Shown here: positions 42,528 through 52,062 of the stretch, piece by piece
Numbering within the stretch: the stretch's first letter is position 1
Layout of the letters: every line of letters begins with the position of its first letter
Source of the DNA: an uncultured Turicimonas sp.
GTDB taxonomy: Bacteria > Pseudomonadota > Gammaproteobacteria > Burkholderiales > Burkholderiaceae_F
DNA length: 64,000 nucleotides
Direction: 5' to 3'
NCBI GenBank assembly: GCA_947854175.1
Contig: CANTYJ010000001.1
Coordinates: 16,141 to 80,140, forward strand
Notes under the pieces: generated by a model
What the model was told of the DNA's origin: nothing
The model's database searches: none
What the model saw: the letters and a program-made list of their open reading frames with translations, nothing else
Position numbers and translations under genes: made by a program

Positions 42528-44333
42528 ATGCGAAATTGGAAAAATTTATTCTCTTTGGTATTGATCGGAGGTGCCCTAACGGTGACCTTGTCAGGGCAAG
42601 CCACGGCTGATCACAGGCCTACAGTGAGCATTGGTTATATCAGCCAGACAGTCTATGGCGTTGAAGATAATCCGGTAGGTTCAACTATCGAGTATCTGCA
42701 GGACAAGCTTAAAGAGCGTTACCGGTTTAAGATGGTGCGTCTGACCTCTTCCAATTTAATAGAAGATATCAAAAATCAGAAACCCAATTTCATCATCGTC
42801 CCGAGTGAATATTTTATTCAGGTGACCTCGGAAGCCGGGTTAGGTGCTCATGACATCGCTGTCAGAAAAACAATCTTTTCTACTGACGCCTCCAGATCTA
42901 TCGGTTCGGTCTTTATCACGACTTTTGGAAGAAATGATTTAAACACCGTTGAATCTTTAAAAGGGAAAAGTATTGCAACGGCTGACACTGATACCGTCGG
43001 AGACTGGTGGGCTGCGTTAGGAGAAATCAAGAACCGTGGTTTTAACCCTGAACAGTTCTTTGGAAAAGTCAACCTTTCCCCGTTCTTCTTTACCGGAGTC
43101 GTTGAAGAAGTACTCTCAGGAAAGTCCGATGCCGGCATATTACCGACTTGTGCTCTGGAACTAATGCAAGGCGAAGGTCTGTTATCGCCGAACTCTATCA
43201 AAGTCATTGACCCGGTTAAGCCCAATACCGGCAACAAGGACTTCTTTTGTCTGCGATCGACTCAAAACCTATACCCCGGCACAGTTATGGCTTCCATGCA
43301 ACATACGCCTGATGCTGTAGTCAAACAGGTTGCTATCGCTTTATTTACGATGCCTGCAACGTCAAAATCTGAATGGGCTGTCAGCAACGATTTCTCTGAG
43401 ATACTGGCATTAATGAAAGAGTTGAAGTTCGGTATGTTCTCAACTTTAAGAGACTATTCTTTTACAACTATCGTTAAAAGATACTCAACTGAAATTATCT
43501 TTGTTCTATTAGTGTTATTTTTGCTTTTTTTGAATGAAGTCCGTATTCACAGGCTCGTCGATAAAAGAACGTTTCAACTATCCTCCGCCCTAAGAGCAAA
43601 AGAAAAAGCAGAGAAAGAAGCAATCGAAGGACGAAAGAGGCTGTCCCATATAGAAAGATCCGGTGTTATTTCTCAAATGTCCAATATTATTGCCCACGAA
43701 CTTAAACAACCGCTCGGAGCTTTAATTAATTACGCGGCAGTTCTCAAGCTGAAAGAAAAAAAACAGCAACTTGGAGACGCCTTGACAACCACTATTGTGT
43801 CCAATATTGATTCTGAGGCGAAAAGAATTGCTGCGATTGTCGATAGTGTCAGGAAGTTTGCAAAAAAAGAACAGGCGCCAAAAATCCCTTGCGATCTTCT
43901 TGCTATTACCCGGAAAGCTATCAGAACATATCAGCAGCAGGAAGATCCGGATATTATCATCCCGCTGGAAACGCAATTTACTCAAGCTCCGGTAACGGCT
44001 GACCCGTTATCGCTTGAGTTGTTAATTTTGAATGTCATCCGAAACGGTGCCTCTGCAAGTAAGACAGACTCGGGGGTGGCCAGTGTCGGTATTAAATTGT
44101 CATTAGAAAACTCTAAATGGCTGCTGTCGATCTCCAACGAAGGGAACGAGTTAACAGATGAACAACTGGCTCGTCTTTCCATTATGGGTGAAAGCGTGAA
44201 ACCCGAAGGTCTGGGGCTTGGTTTATCAATCGTCAGAGAAATTGCAGATTACCATTCTGCTTCACTGGTCTTTGAAAAGCGCCCGGGCGGTGGTATCACA
44301 GCCGAGATTGCCATGGACAAAAGAGACGATTAA
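42528..44333 (+). CDS. TtrS-like sensor histidine kinase with PhnD-type periplasmic domain (second)
   Basis: 601 residues: signal segment (LVLIGGALTVTLSGQATA, about 10-28), periplasmic PhnD-like domain (about 32-300; PTVSIGYISQTVYGVEDNP), one membrane helix (about 325-345; IIFVLLVLFLLFLNEV), HisKA with phospho-His in IIAHELKQPLGALINYA, and HATPase_c (NVIRNGASAS; GLGLGLSIVREIADYH). Same domain order as the kinase at 20349, but clearly diverged in the sensor part. First gene of a kinase-regulator-flavoprotein operon (17 bp to the regulator). Confidence 0.9.
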   Translation: MRNWKNLFSLVLIGGALTVTLSGQATADHRPTVSIGYISQTVYGVEDNPVGSTIEYLQDKLKERYRFKMVRLTSSNLIEDIKNQKPNFIIVPSEYFIQVTSEAGLGAHDIAVRKTIFSTDASRSIGSVFITTFGRNDLNTVESLKGKSIATADTDTVGDWWAALGEIKNRGFNPEQFFGKVNLSPFFFTGVVEEVLSGKSDAGILPTCALELMQGEGLLSPNSIKVIDPVKPNTGNKDFFCLRSTQNLYPGTVMASMQHTPDAVVKQVAIALFTMPATSKSEWAVSNDFSEILALMKELKFGMFSTLRDYSFTTIVKRYSTEIIFVLLVLFLLFLNEVRIHRLVDKRTFQLSSALRAKEKAEKEAIEGRKRLSHIERSGVISQMSNIIAHELKQPLGALINYAAVLKLKEKKQQLGDALTTTIVSNIDSEAKRIAAIVDSVRKFAKKEQAPKIPCDLLAITRKAIRTYQQQEDPDIIIPLETQFTQAPVTADPLSLELLILNVIRNGASASKTDSGVASVGIKLSLENSKWLLSISNEGNELTDEQLARLSIMGESVKPEGLGLGLSIVREIADYHSASLVFEKRPGGGITAEIAMDKRDD

Positions 44334-44350
44334 GAAAAGGAAGAACTTAA

Positions 44351-44977
44351 ATGGATAACTTACAAAACAAAGCCCTGATTCGGATTGTCGACGATGATGC
44401 CAGTCTGCTCTTTTCGACCCAAATATATCTTGAAGCTCTGGGCTGGAAAGTTCAATCCTATTCCGATGCGGTTGAGTTTCTTAACCGTGATAATTTAACT
44501 ACACCCGGCTGTCTGATTCTTGATGTAAGAATGCCAAAAATGACTGGTCTGCAACTTCAGGAGCTCTTGAACGAAAAAGGATTTGGGTTCTTTCCTATTA
44601 TTTTCCTCTCCGGACATGGCGATATCGAAATGGCGGTTCATACCATGTCTCATGGAGCAGTCACCTTTTTGGAAAAACCGGCTGATCCTGAAAAACTGGC
44701 TCAGGCTGTTGAAAAGGCTGTCTCGCTAGGCTTAAAGAAAATTAAAGAGAACAAAGAAGTAATTCAATTAAAACGTAAATTCAGCTCGTTAACCAACCGC
44801 GAAAAGGATGTTATCGAACTTGTCAGTGAAGGTCTATCAAATAAGGAAATCGGCGAAAAACTCAATGTTGCACTGACCACTGTCAAAATGCACAGAAGCA
44901 ATGCCTTAGAAAAATTAGATATTCACTCGGTTGCCGAATTGACGAAGGCTCTGATGATTGTTAAAGGTGAATCATGA
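44351..44977 (+). CDS. TtrR/FixJ-type LuxR-family response regulator (second)
   Basis: 208 residues: receiver with VDDD pocket, phospho-Asp in CLILDVRMPKMTG near 56, Lys in FLEKPAD, and a LuxR helix-turn-helix (LTNREKDVIELVSEGLSNKE). AAGGAAG precedes the ATG. The stop overlaps the flavoprotein start (ATGA), so regulator and reductase are translationally coupled. This is stronger linkage than in the first system, where the genes converge. Confidence 0.92.
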   Translation: MDNLQNKALIRIVDDDASLLFSTQIYLEALGWKVQSYSDAVEFLNRDNLTTPGCLILDVRMPKMTGLQLQELLNEKGFGFFPIIFLSGHGDIEMAVHTMSHGAVTFLEKPADPEKLAQAVEKAVSLGLKKIKENKEVIQLKRKFSSLTNREKDVIELVSEGLSNKEIGEKLNVALTTVKMHRSNALEKLDIHSVAELTKALMIVKGES

Positions 44978-46404
44978 TTAGCCGCCGGAAATTATTGAGT
45001 GCTTCGGCATTAGCCTTAACTCCGGCAGTTAATGCCTTCGGAGCTCTTAACTTTAATATCAATAAAACATGGGACGTGATCGTCATCGGATCCGGACTTG
45101 CGGGTTTATCAGCGGCAATAGCAGCTAAGGAAAACAAAGCGAAGGATGTCCTTATCATCGAAAAAACTTCTTTAATCGGAGGCCATTCCAGATCGTCTTC
45201 CGGTTCCTTTTGTGCGGCTCTTCCCACCAATATCGATAAAAACGGCGTTCCTGATAGTCCGCAGCTCATGGCCAGGGAGATTTATGAATACGGCGGCAAG
45301 CTCGGCTCCATGGAACTTATTAATATCTTGGCCGAGCAAAGCGTTAACGCTTACCGCTGGCTGGCTTCCAAAGGTGTTAAATGGTCTGCTCCGTTTATTC
45401 CTGTCGGTGCGAGTTATCCGAGAGGATTTCATTCCAATGCGCCTTTATCGGGCTTTGATTATGTCCACAAACTGACGACAAACGCCAGAGAATTAGGAAT
45501 TAATTTTTTGTTCCGCCGGGAAGTCACTGATTTGTTAACCGATGATGGAAGAGGTGCCGTCTGTGGCGTTGTCATTCGTGATACTTATGGGACTTTAAAG
45601 TATCTGAAAGCAAAAACAGTCATTCTTGCGACCGGCGGCTTCACGGATAATCCGGTAATGCGCGCCCGATATGACTCACGCCTGTCTTCCTCCCTCCATA
45701 GTACCGCCAATCCGTTTGGCCGGGGCTTATTAACCGCCACAGGAGACGGCATCCGGATGGCACAGGAACTCGGTGCCGATACTATTGATATGGAACACAT
45801 CCAGACCCTGTTCTACTTAGGAGGAAGACTGCTTGATTATGTCGGAGGAGATATCTATCTTGACTCCCGTGGAAAACGGTTCATCAATGAAGGTTCTTCT
45901 TTGAAGCAAATCTCGGACACGGTTTTTTCCTTGGGACTCAAAGAGGTATGGATATTAACCGATGCTAAGTCCCATAAAGGTCCGAACTTTGAAAACCGGA
46001 TAAAAAACGGTATCGTCAATAAGTGCAACTCCCTTGAAGAGGTAGCCTCTCTGATTCGCTGCCCGATTGAAAATTTAAAAAGAACTCTCGATCGTTATAA
46101 CACCGATGCCGAATCTAATAGCGACTCAGAATTCGGAAAAACAACCGTCCTACAAAAAATCGATCGTCCTCCCTATTTTGTCGGAAAGGAAAAATTAGGC
46201 GTCCATTTTTGTTGCGGAGGCTTAAAGTTCGACCGTTATGCCCGTGTGCTTGATACCTACGAGGCTCCTATCCCGAATCTTTACGTTGCCGGTGAAGCTG
46301 CCGGTGGTATACACGGGAATAACCGGATGGGTGGCTGTGCATTAGTCGAGTGTGTGGTTTTCGGAAGGATAGCAGGAACCCACGCTGCAGAGATATCGCT
46401 ATAA
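44974..46404 (+). CDS. FAD flavoprotein of the fumarate reductase-like family with altered substrate site
   Basis: 476 residues with a Tat-like leader (MISRRKLLSASALALTPAVN), then FAD motif VIVIGSGLAGLSAAIAA near 36. Overall it parallels the enzyme at 18286, but residues that bind dicarboxylate differ. AHPT becomes HIQT, the SMRGRGA block (catalytic Arg) becomes DYVGGDI, and HHTMGG becomes VHFCCGG with two adjacent Cys. So the substrate is probably not fumarate. NRMGGCALVECVVFGRIAG closes the FAD site. No FMN-binding or haem partner is adjacent. Confidence 0.85.
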   Translation: MISRRKLLSASALALTPAVNAFGALNFNINKTWDVIVIGSGLAGLSAAIAAKENKAKDVLIIEKTSLIGGHSRSSSGSFCAALPTNIDKNGVPDSPQLMAREIYEYGGKLGSMELINILAEQSVNAYRWLASKGVKWSAPFIPVGASYPRGFHSNAPLSGFDYVHKLTTNARELGINFLFRREVTDLLTDDGRGAVCGVVIRDTYGTLKYLKAKTVILATGGFTDNPVMRARYDSRLSSSLHSTANPFGRGLLTATGDGIRMAQELGADTIDMEHIQTLFYLGGRLLDYVGGDIYLDSRGKRFINEGSSLKQISDTVFSLGLKEVWILTDAKSHKGPNFENRIKNGIVNKCNSLEEVASLIRCPIENLKRTLDRYNTDAESNSDSEFGKTTVLQKIDRPPYFVGKEKLGVHFCCGGLKFDRYARVLDTYEAPIPNLYVAGEAAGGIHGNNRMGGCALVECVVFGRIAGTHAAEISL

Positions 46405-46409
46405 AAAAT

Positions 46410-46443
46410 CCGATCGGTATCGCTGCCTTTGATACACGATCGG
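46410..46443 (+). terminator. Strong hairpin after the kinase-regulator-flavoprotein operon
   Basis: CCGATCG/CGATCGG with inner GTATC/GATAC (one bulged A) gives a 12-bp stem six bases after the stop. On the plus strand it is followed by CCAAATTTT, a poor U-run. The complementary strand has a better T-run. Confidence 0.6.
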
Positions 46444-46464
46444 CCAAATTTTAAGGAGAACTAA

Positions 46465-46518
46465 ATGACGCTGAGTTGTATTCTCAACGTAATCTGTAGA
46501 TTAAGACAACCATTTTGA
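46465..46518 (+). CDS. Possible 17-residue ORF upstream of ispD
   Basis: ATG 46465 has a strong AAGGAG seven bases upstream and opens a 17-codon frame (MTLSCILNVICRLRQPF) ending at 46518, about 105 bp before ispD. It has two Cys separated by five residues. It could be a leader peptide or chance. No family recognised. Confidence 0.35.
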   Translation: MTLSCILNVICRLRQPF

Positions 46519-46622
46519 ACGCGATACCTCCTTTGGTACATTAGCCTTTAGGAGTAAGTAAAATTGCTTACACTGCAATTTTCGCCTTCTTATAAAAAAA
46601 GAATGGATAAAAAGGAATTTTC

Positions 46623-47324
46623 ATGGAAAAACAGGATATTTCACTGACTGCTATTGTTGTTGCAGCCGGAGTCGGATCAAGAATGGGAGACAAGTCTCCC
46701 AAACAATATAAGAAAATCGGCACCAAAACGATGTTGGAACTGTCGGTTGAAGCCTTGGCCGCCGAACCCCGTATTAAAAGAATTGTCGTTGTTGTTTCCC
46801 CTTCTGATCTTCTTGCCCAGCATTTGAAATTTGAGGATCCGTCCGTCAAAATTGCGAGGGTCGGTGGCTTAACCAGAGCTTCGAGTGTTTTAAATGGACT
46901 CGGATTTTCGGCCTTTACCTCCAATGATTGGGTTTTAGTTCATGACGCCGCAAGACCTTGTCTATTAACTTCGGATGTCAGTAAATTAATTGACTCCTGT
47001 TTGGAAGAAAACACAGGCGGATTACTGGCAGTCCCGGTCAATGACACGTTGAAAATGGAAAATGAAAACGGGACTGTGTTAAAAACAGTCGATCGTAAAG
47101 GTCTATGGGCGGCTCAGACTCCGCAAATGTTCAGAGCATTTGACCTTATCAATGCCCTTGAGAAGGCCGGGGATTCCGTCACAGACGAATCAAGTGCCAT
47201 AGAACTCGCGGGTCTGCCTGCACTTCTGGTGGAAGGATCAACCACTAACATTAAAGTGACCAGACCAAATGATTTATGGCTGGCTGAAGCAATCTTTGAA
47301 AAACGGAATAATGAAACAAAATGA
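46623..47324 (+). CDS. ispD: 2-C-methyl-D-erythritol 4-phosphate cytidylyltransferase
   Basis: 233 residues with the nucleotide motif [20 protein letters not shown] (11-30), VHDAARPCL near 107 and AAQTPQMFR near 161. It makes CDP-methylerythritol in the MEP pathway. Overlaps the ispF start by four bases (ATGA). Confidence 0.96.
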   Translation: MEKQDISLTAIVVAAGVGSRMGDKSPKQYKKIGTKTMLELSVEALAAEPRIKRIVVVVSPSDLLAQHLKFEDPSVKIARVGGLTRASSVLNGLGFSAFTSNDWVLVHDAARPCLLTSDVSKLIDSCLEENTGGLLAVPVNDTLKMENENGTVLKTVDRKGLWAAQTPQMFRAFDLINALEKAGDSVTDESSAIELAGLPALLVEGSTTNIKVTRPNDLWLAEAIFEKRNNETK

Positions 47325-47806
47325 GTTGTAATTTGAGAGTCGGACAAGGATACGATGTCCATAAGCTGGTAGAAGGCAGAAAACTAATTCTTGGCGGAGT
47401 TGAAATTCCTCATGAGAAAGGACTTTTAGGTCATTCAGATGCGGATGTCCTTCTTCACGCTATCACGGATGCAATTTTTGGAGCCGCTGCTTTAGGAGAT
47501 ATCGGGCGACATTTTCCTGATACCGATGAAGCATTTAAGGGCGCAGACAGCAAGGTTTTATTAAAAGAAGCCGCAAGACGCGTTGCCGGTAAAGGTTTTC
47601 AGATCGTCAATATTGATTCGACTATCATTGCTCAGAAGCCGAAACTCGCACCTCACATCAATGCTATCCGTGACAGTATTGCAGCAACTCTCGGCCTGGA
47701 TGCATCAGATGTAAACGTAAAAGCCAAGACAAACGAAAAATTAGGCTTCGAAGGTCAGGAAGAAGGAATTGTTGCACAGGCAATCGTTCTTCTCGAGAAG
47801 GCTTAA
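47321..47806 (+). CDS. ispF: 2-C-methyl-D-erythritol 2,4-cyclodiphosphate synthase
   Basis: 161 residues. Zn-ligand motifs GQGYDVHKL (8-16) and [17 protein letters not shown] (36-52), and the C-terminal [17 protein letters not shown] loop. Fifth MEP-pathway step. Translationally coupled to ispD and convergent with the risS-like kinase gene (4-bp overlap). Confidence 0.97.
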   Translation: MSCNLRVGQGYDVHKLVEGRKLILGGVEIPHEKGLLGHSDADVLLHAITDAIFGAAALGDIGRHFPDTDEAFKGADSKVLLKEAARRVAGKGFQIVNIDSTIIAQKPKLAPHINAIRDSIAATLGLDASDVNVKAKTNEKLGFEGQEEGIVAQAIVLLEKA

Positions 47807-49206
47807 TTCTTAGACTTAAATCCTTTTCTGTTCAGTAACCCGGTGGTTACAAGAGGAATCGTGACATGAATACTGAGGCCGTTCGGAATATTCTGTGAAA
47901 GTCTGACCTGGCCTCCTGCCGCTTTTGCTGCTCTTTCAACAATCGACAAACCTAAGCCCGAACCGGTCGTGTTTCCTCTGGCCTGATCACCCCTTTCAAA
48001 CGGACGCAGAACTCTCTCAAACTGATTTTCAGGCAGTCCGGGACCATCGTCTGAAACGGTTAATTCGGCCAAGTTACGCTTCTTATTATGTTTTAACTGA
48101 ACATTCAGACGCAAGATTCCGTCGGTACTTCTACCGTATTTGCCTGCATTGACTATCAGATTCTGAACGGCTCTGAAAATATCCGTTGGATTAGCACGAA
48201 TTTCAAGGCCCGTGTCGATTTCATCTGTTAACTGGACATCAGAGGCGTTTTCAAGACGGCTTGATGATATGGCTTCTTCGACAATATCGGAGAGGTTCAC
48301 AACTTCAAGAGGTTGTTCTCCTTCACGCACGTATGCCATAAACTGTTTAACAATCGTTTCCATCTGATCGAGATCAGAGCACATTGCTTCCCTGGTGTCA
48401 TCCGACAAGGGAGCAAGTTCAACTTCAAGCCGAAGTCTTGTAATAGGAGTTCTTAGGTCGTGACTGACACCGGCCAAAAGTACCTCTCTGTCATTGGCCA
48501 GACGTTTCAGATCTTGGAGCATCAGGTTAAAGCTTTCATTAACCTGCTGGATTTCTTTCGGTCCTTCAATCGGTAATGGTGCCGGTGACTTTCCGCGGCC
48601 GATCTCTCGGGCAAAATGAGACAGCCTTTCAAGCGGTTCGATAATTTTGCTGGTTAAAAGTACTGTAAAAACAACGCACACAATGAGCATTCCGATAAAC
48701 CAGAACACCCAGTTTTTTCCTAATCTTTCGGGATTAATTTCACGCTCGGTTCTGAGCCAGTACTCATCCCCGTCAATGACAAAACTGACCCAAAGGCCAG
48801 ACATTCCGTTAATGCTCGAAGCCAGTTTTGTATTCGGTCCTAATTGTTGTTCAACAAATTCCGCTACCATTTCATTGACCCGATCACTTGGTAACGGCTT
48901 AACAATATCTGTTTTCTCTTTCGGTAAGATTACCAGCCCTTCCCTCTGGGCCAGTGCCATAATCAGATCGAAGCGATAACTGGTATCCGAACTGATAAGC
49001 GCATACCGGGTCAGAGTTGTGATCGATGTAATTCTCTGTGAGATTCCTCTGGCCCGGGGTTCTTCGTCGATAACAGACAACGCATACAGCCACGCACCCA
49101 AACTGGTCAAGACCAGAATAAGTAACATTCCGAATGTTCTCCAGAAAAGACCGGAGGACCGGACTTTTTCCTTATCATTCGGGTTTAGTGGTTGAGGGTC
49201 TGCCAT
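47803..49206 (-). CDS. risS: EnvZ/RisS-like sensor histidine kinase
   Basis: 467 residues: first membrane helix (about 22-45), periplasmic domain (about 46-165), second helix (about 168-190), HAMP, HisKA with [19 protein letters not shown] (phospho-His), and HATPase_c ([27 protein letters not shown]). Architecture and position next to ispDF match the OmpR/EnvZ-like RisAS pair of Burkholderiales. In Bordetella, RisAS affects envelope, osmotic and intracellular-survival genes. The name is by synteny. Confidence 0.85.
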   Translation of the reverse strand: MADPQPLNPNDKEKVRSSGLFWRTFGMLLILVLTSLGAWLYALSVIDEEPRARGISQRITSITTLTRYALISSDTSYRFDLIMALAQREGLVILPKEKTDIVKPLPSDRVNEMVAEFVEQQLGPNTKLASSINGMSGLWVSFVIDGDEYWLRTEREINPERLGKNWVFWFIGMLIVCVVFTVLLTSKIIEPLERLSHFAREIGRGKSPAPLPIEGPKEIQQVNESFNLMLQDLKRLANDREVLLAGVSHDLRTPITRLRLEVELAPLSDDTREAMCSDLDQMETIVKQFMAYVREGEQPLEVVNLSDIVEEAISSSRLENASDVQLTDEIDTGLEIRANPTDIFRAVQNLIVNAGKYGRSTDGILRLNVQLKHNKKRNLAELTVSDDGPGLPENQFERVLRPFERGDQARGNTTGSGLGLSIVERAAKAAGGQVRLSQNIPNGLSIHVTIPLVTTGLLNRKGFKSKN

Positions 49207-49225
49207 CTTCGGTTAATAAATCAAA

Positions 49226-50008
49226 TTACTTGCCGGAATCGCTCTTTCCATCAGGAATAAAGACGTATCCAAGTCCCCAAACGGTCTGTAAATAACGTGG
49301 ATTTGACGGATCTTCTTCAATAATCTTGCGGAGTCTTGAGACCTGAACATCCAATGAACGGTCAAATGCTTCGTATTCTCTGCCTCTGGCCATTTCCATC
49401 AGCTTATCACGGGAAAGCGGGACTCTCGGGTGACGTGCAAAGGTTTTCAGAACTGCGAATTCTCCGGTAGTCAACGGGATTTCTTCATCGCCTTTCTTGA
49501 GTTTACGGGTACCTAAATCCAACGTGAAATCACCGAATTGGACGATTTCATCAGCCTTACTCGGAGAACCCGGTGCTTCAACCGGTTCTCTGCGGCGCAT
49601 GATAGCGTGGAGTCTGGCCAAGAGTTCTCTCGGGTTGTAAGGTTTCGGAAGATAGTCATCGGCACCAAGTTCAAGACCGAGAATACGATCAATGTCTTCA
49701 CCTTTGGCAGTAAGCATCAGAATTGGAGTCGTGTCTTTCATGGCACGGAGTCTTCTCAGAATTGAGAAACCGTCTTCGCCCGGCATCATCACATCCAAAA
49801 CCACGGCATCAAATCTTTCACGCAACCACAAACGGTTCATCTGCTGTGCATTTTCGGCAACTGTAACGTGGAGCCCGTTGTTGACTAAAAATTGACGAAG
49901 TAAATCTCTCAGTCGGGCGTCATCATCAACAACCAAAACCCGCGGAGGTCTCTTCGCAATTGACATTGAATCTTTCTTTGTATTTTCCATATATTGCATA
50001 TCGATCAC
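49226..50008 (-). CDS. risA: OmpR/RisA-like response regulator
   Basis: 260 residues: receiver (VLVVDDDARLRDLLRQFLVN, phospho-Asp in AVVLDVMMPGEDG, Lys in YLPKPYN) and a winged-helix OmpR DNA-binding domain (LTTGEFAVLKTFARHPRVPL; SRDKLMEMARG). Several in-frame ATGs exist near the start; MSIAKRPPRVLVVDDD at about residue 15 is the OmpR-like beginning. 19 bp before the kinase gene. Confidence 0.88.
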   Translation of the reverse strand: MIDMQYMENTKKDSMSIAKRPPRVLVVDDDARLRDLLRQFLVNNGLHVTVAENAQQMNRLWLRERFDAVVLDVMMPGEDGFSILRRLRAMKDTTPILMLTAKGEDIDRILGLELGADDYLPKPYNPRELLARLHAIMRRREPVEAPGSPSKADEIVQFGDFTLDLGTRKLKKGDEEIPLTTGEFAVLKTFARHPRVPLSRDKLMEMARGREYEAFDRSLDVQVSRLRKIIEEDPSNPRYLQTVWGLGYVFIPDGKSDSGK

Positions 50009-50137
50009 CTAAAAAATACTGTTTACAGCTTGCAACAGAATTTATGCCAAATTCACTTTCTTTTGTAACTCAGAGCTTCCTTTTGGGCACAGAGTTTTAT
50101 AGCATTATGGGTATATAACAACAAACCGAGGCTCCCA

Positions 50138-50833
50138 TTGAAAACTTTATTGAAAATAACGGCATCAATGGTAGTTATTATGCTACCTATTGATACATCA
50201 GTGCTAGCCCATACCACACAACATCATGTGTATCAAAATGTGACGCTTGCACAACAAGCGGCTCCTCTCACCTCATGCAAATTTAATCAGGCATCCCTGG
50301 AAGAAAAAATCATCCTTTGGCTGGACATGACGCCTCGTCATCGCGACTTTCACTGGCGGCAGATGTCTCCGGAAGAACGGCAGGATTTTAAAAAATTATT
50401 GCCTCTCGCTGCCAAAGAATCGTTAACTCACAGATACGCCCCGAAACATTTTTTTGACGGTATGAATGATGTTCCTCGTGGTTGGAGAAAACGTTTAACC
50501 AAAGAAGAACGAATGATTCTGAGAGAACAAATTGTCCATGCTCAGAAAAATCTTCTTTCAAACAACTCCGGAAAATCTCAAACTCCGGCAGAAGCAGAAA
50601 GCGAAAGAGAACTTCAGATTCGAATCCGGCGGCTCAATGACAGAATGCATGCGGAGTGCATTGTCTTTTCCTTTAGTCAAACGACAACTGCAAGTGAAGC
50701 AATCAAAGAGCAAGTTATAAAGAACCCGGTTCCTGATGCTCAGAGCGCAACCAAGGAGCAGAAAACCGAAATAAGCTCTTTGGATCTGTCCGGTAAACCT
50801 CCCGAACAAACTCCGAATCAAGCAATTCCCTAG
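50138..50833 (+). CDS. Exported protein, possible DUF3106-like
   Basis: 231 residues starting at TTG 50138 (GAGG six bases upstream) with a signal peptide (KITASMVVIMLPIDTSVLA). The segment KIILWLDMTPRHRDFHWRQM-SPEERQDFKKLLP recalls the short Trp/Pro/Glu/Arg repeats of DUF3106 proteins. A low-complexity C-terminus follows. Function unknown. It precedes tsaB and a terminator separates them. Confidence 0.55.
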   Translation: MKTLLKITASMVVIMLPIDTSVLAHTTQHHVYQNVTLAQQAAPLTSCKFNQASLEEKIILWLDMTPRHRDFHWRQMSPEERQDFKKLLPLAAKESLTHRYAPKHFFDGMNDVPRGWRKRLTKEERMILREQIVHAQKNLLSNNSGKSQTPAEAESERELQIRIRRLNDRMHAECIVFSFSQTTTASEAIKEQVIKNPVPDAQSATKEQKTEISSLDLSGKPPEQTPNQAIP

Positions 50834-50850
50834 TCACTCCGTTAAAATTA

Positions 50851-50876
50851 GACCGCTTACTTGTGCGGTCTTTTTT
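50851..50876 (+). terminator. Terminator immediately before the tsaB start codon
   Basis: GACCGC (50851-50856) pairs with GCGGTC (50865-50870), followed by six T and then directly ATG of tsaB at 50877. It terminates the DUF3106-like gene. If tsaB is transcribed through it, the hairpin occupies the normal ribosome binding region. Confidence 0.8.
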
Positions 50877-51599
50877 ATGTCAGAACAAACAATTAAATTA
50901 TTAGCAATCGATTCCGTCGGAATCTTATGTTCCGCAGCGGTTTATGTATCCGGCAAAACAACTTTTGCTCATTCACAACCGGGGCAGAAACACACCTCGG
51001 TAATTTTCAAGCTCATCCGGACAGTTTTAAAAGAAGCGGGATTGTCTCTTGAAGAAATGGATGCATTCGTTTTCGGCACCGGTCCCGGAGCTTTCACAGG
51101 GATTCGGGTTTCTTGCGGAATCGCACAAGGTTTCGGTTGGGCACTGGATAAGAAACTGATCCCGGTATGCAATCTGGAAGCTCTTGCATACTCTCAGCTT
51201 GAGAATCTGCAGGATGGAGCAACCGTTCTTATTGCAACCGATGCAAGAATGCATGAATGCTATACAGCCGGCTACCGCCTTCACGGAGGGCTTTTTGTGG
51301 AAGTTGTAAGCCCGTCTTTGCAAAAGCCTGAAACTCTTGTACGGCTGGCTCGAAACCATAATTGCGATGCTGTCTATGGAAATGCATTCTCCGCTTATTC
51401 AATAGAAATCCCGGAACAAATAAAACTCTTAGGAACAGAAGAAAGCAATGCTTTGATGTTAATTGCGCCAGCTGTACAGGCTTACAAAAAAGGCCTTACC
51501 GTGTCCGCAGAAAAAGCAGCTCCTTTGTATGTTCGAAATCACGTGGCAGACACAATTGAAGAAAGGATGTTAGCCAAACAGGCTAAGGAAAATAAATAA
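50877..51599 (+). CDS. tsaB: tRNA t6A biosynthesis protein TsaB
   Basis: 240 residues with LLAIDSVGILCSAAVYVSGK (8-27) and the diagnostic FGTGPGAFTGIRVSCGIAQG near 66-85. TsaB dimerises with TsaD and, with TsaC/TsaE, makes N6-threonylcarbamoyladenosine at tRNA position 37. No Shine-Dalgarno is visible because a terminator hairpin and T6 abut the ATG. Followed by rimI (8 bp), the usual partner gene. Confidence 0.93.
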   Translation: MSEQTIKLLAIDSVGILCSAAVYVSGKTTFAHSQPGQKHTSVIFKLIRTVLKEAGLSLEEMDAFVFGTGPGAFTGIRVSCGIAQGFGWALDKKLIPVCNLEALAYSQLENLQDGATVLIATDARMHECYTAGYRLHGGLFVEVVSPSLQKPETLVRLARNHNCDAVYGNAFSAYSIEIPEQIKLLGTEESNALMLIAPAVQAYKKGLTVSAEKAAPLYVRNHVADTIEERMLAKQAKENK

Positions 51600-51606
51600 G
51601 ACTCCA

Positions 51607-52059
51607 ATGCAGGACATCACTATCGTTCCTCTGACCAAAGATAGAATCAGAGAAGTCACAGAATTAGACAGTCAATTGTTCCCGTTGGACAATTGGAGTG
51701 AAGCTTGTTTTCCGATAAATGAAGAACAACCTCTTACATACCTTGCTTTGCACACTGTCTCAGGAAAACAGAAAGTTATCGGTTACTGTACTTTCGTAGC
51801 TATTATTGAAGGGGAACTTCACAGAATTGGAACAGCCCCCGGCTATCAGAGAAAAGGCGTTGCACAGCAGCTTTTGAATGAAATGTTTATTGTGGGACAA
51901 AAGAACGGTATAGAAAAATGGTTTCTGGAAGTCCGTGCATCAAACAGGGCCGCTATCAGGTTTTATGAAAAAAATGGGTTCAAACCTGTCGGAAGACGAA
52001 AGAACTACTATAAATCAGAAACCGGCAGAGAAGATGCCTTGGTGATGTCAAAGGAATAA
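51607..52059 (+). CDS. rimI: Ribosomal protein S18 alanine N-acetyltransferase
   Basis: 150-residue GNAT protein with the acetyl-CoA motif HRIGTAPGYQRKGVAQQLLN near 74-93 and WFLEVRASNRAAIRFYEKNG (RimI signature) near 108-127. It acetylates the N-terminus of S18. Between tsaB and the uracil-DNA glycosylase gene, a standard order in Betaproteobacteria. Confidence 0.92.
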   Translation: MQDITIVPLTKDRIREVTELDSQLFPLDNWSEACFPINEEQPLTYLALHTVSGKQKVIGYCTFVAIIEGELHRIGTAPGYQRKGVAQQLLNEMFIVGQKNGIEKWFLEVRASNRAAIRFYEKNGFKPVGRRKNYYKSETGREDALVMSKE

Positions 52060-52062
52060 GCC

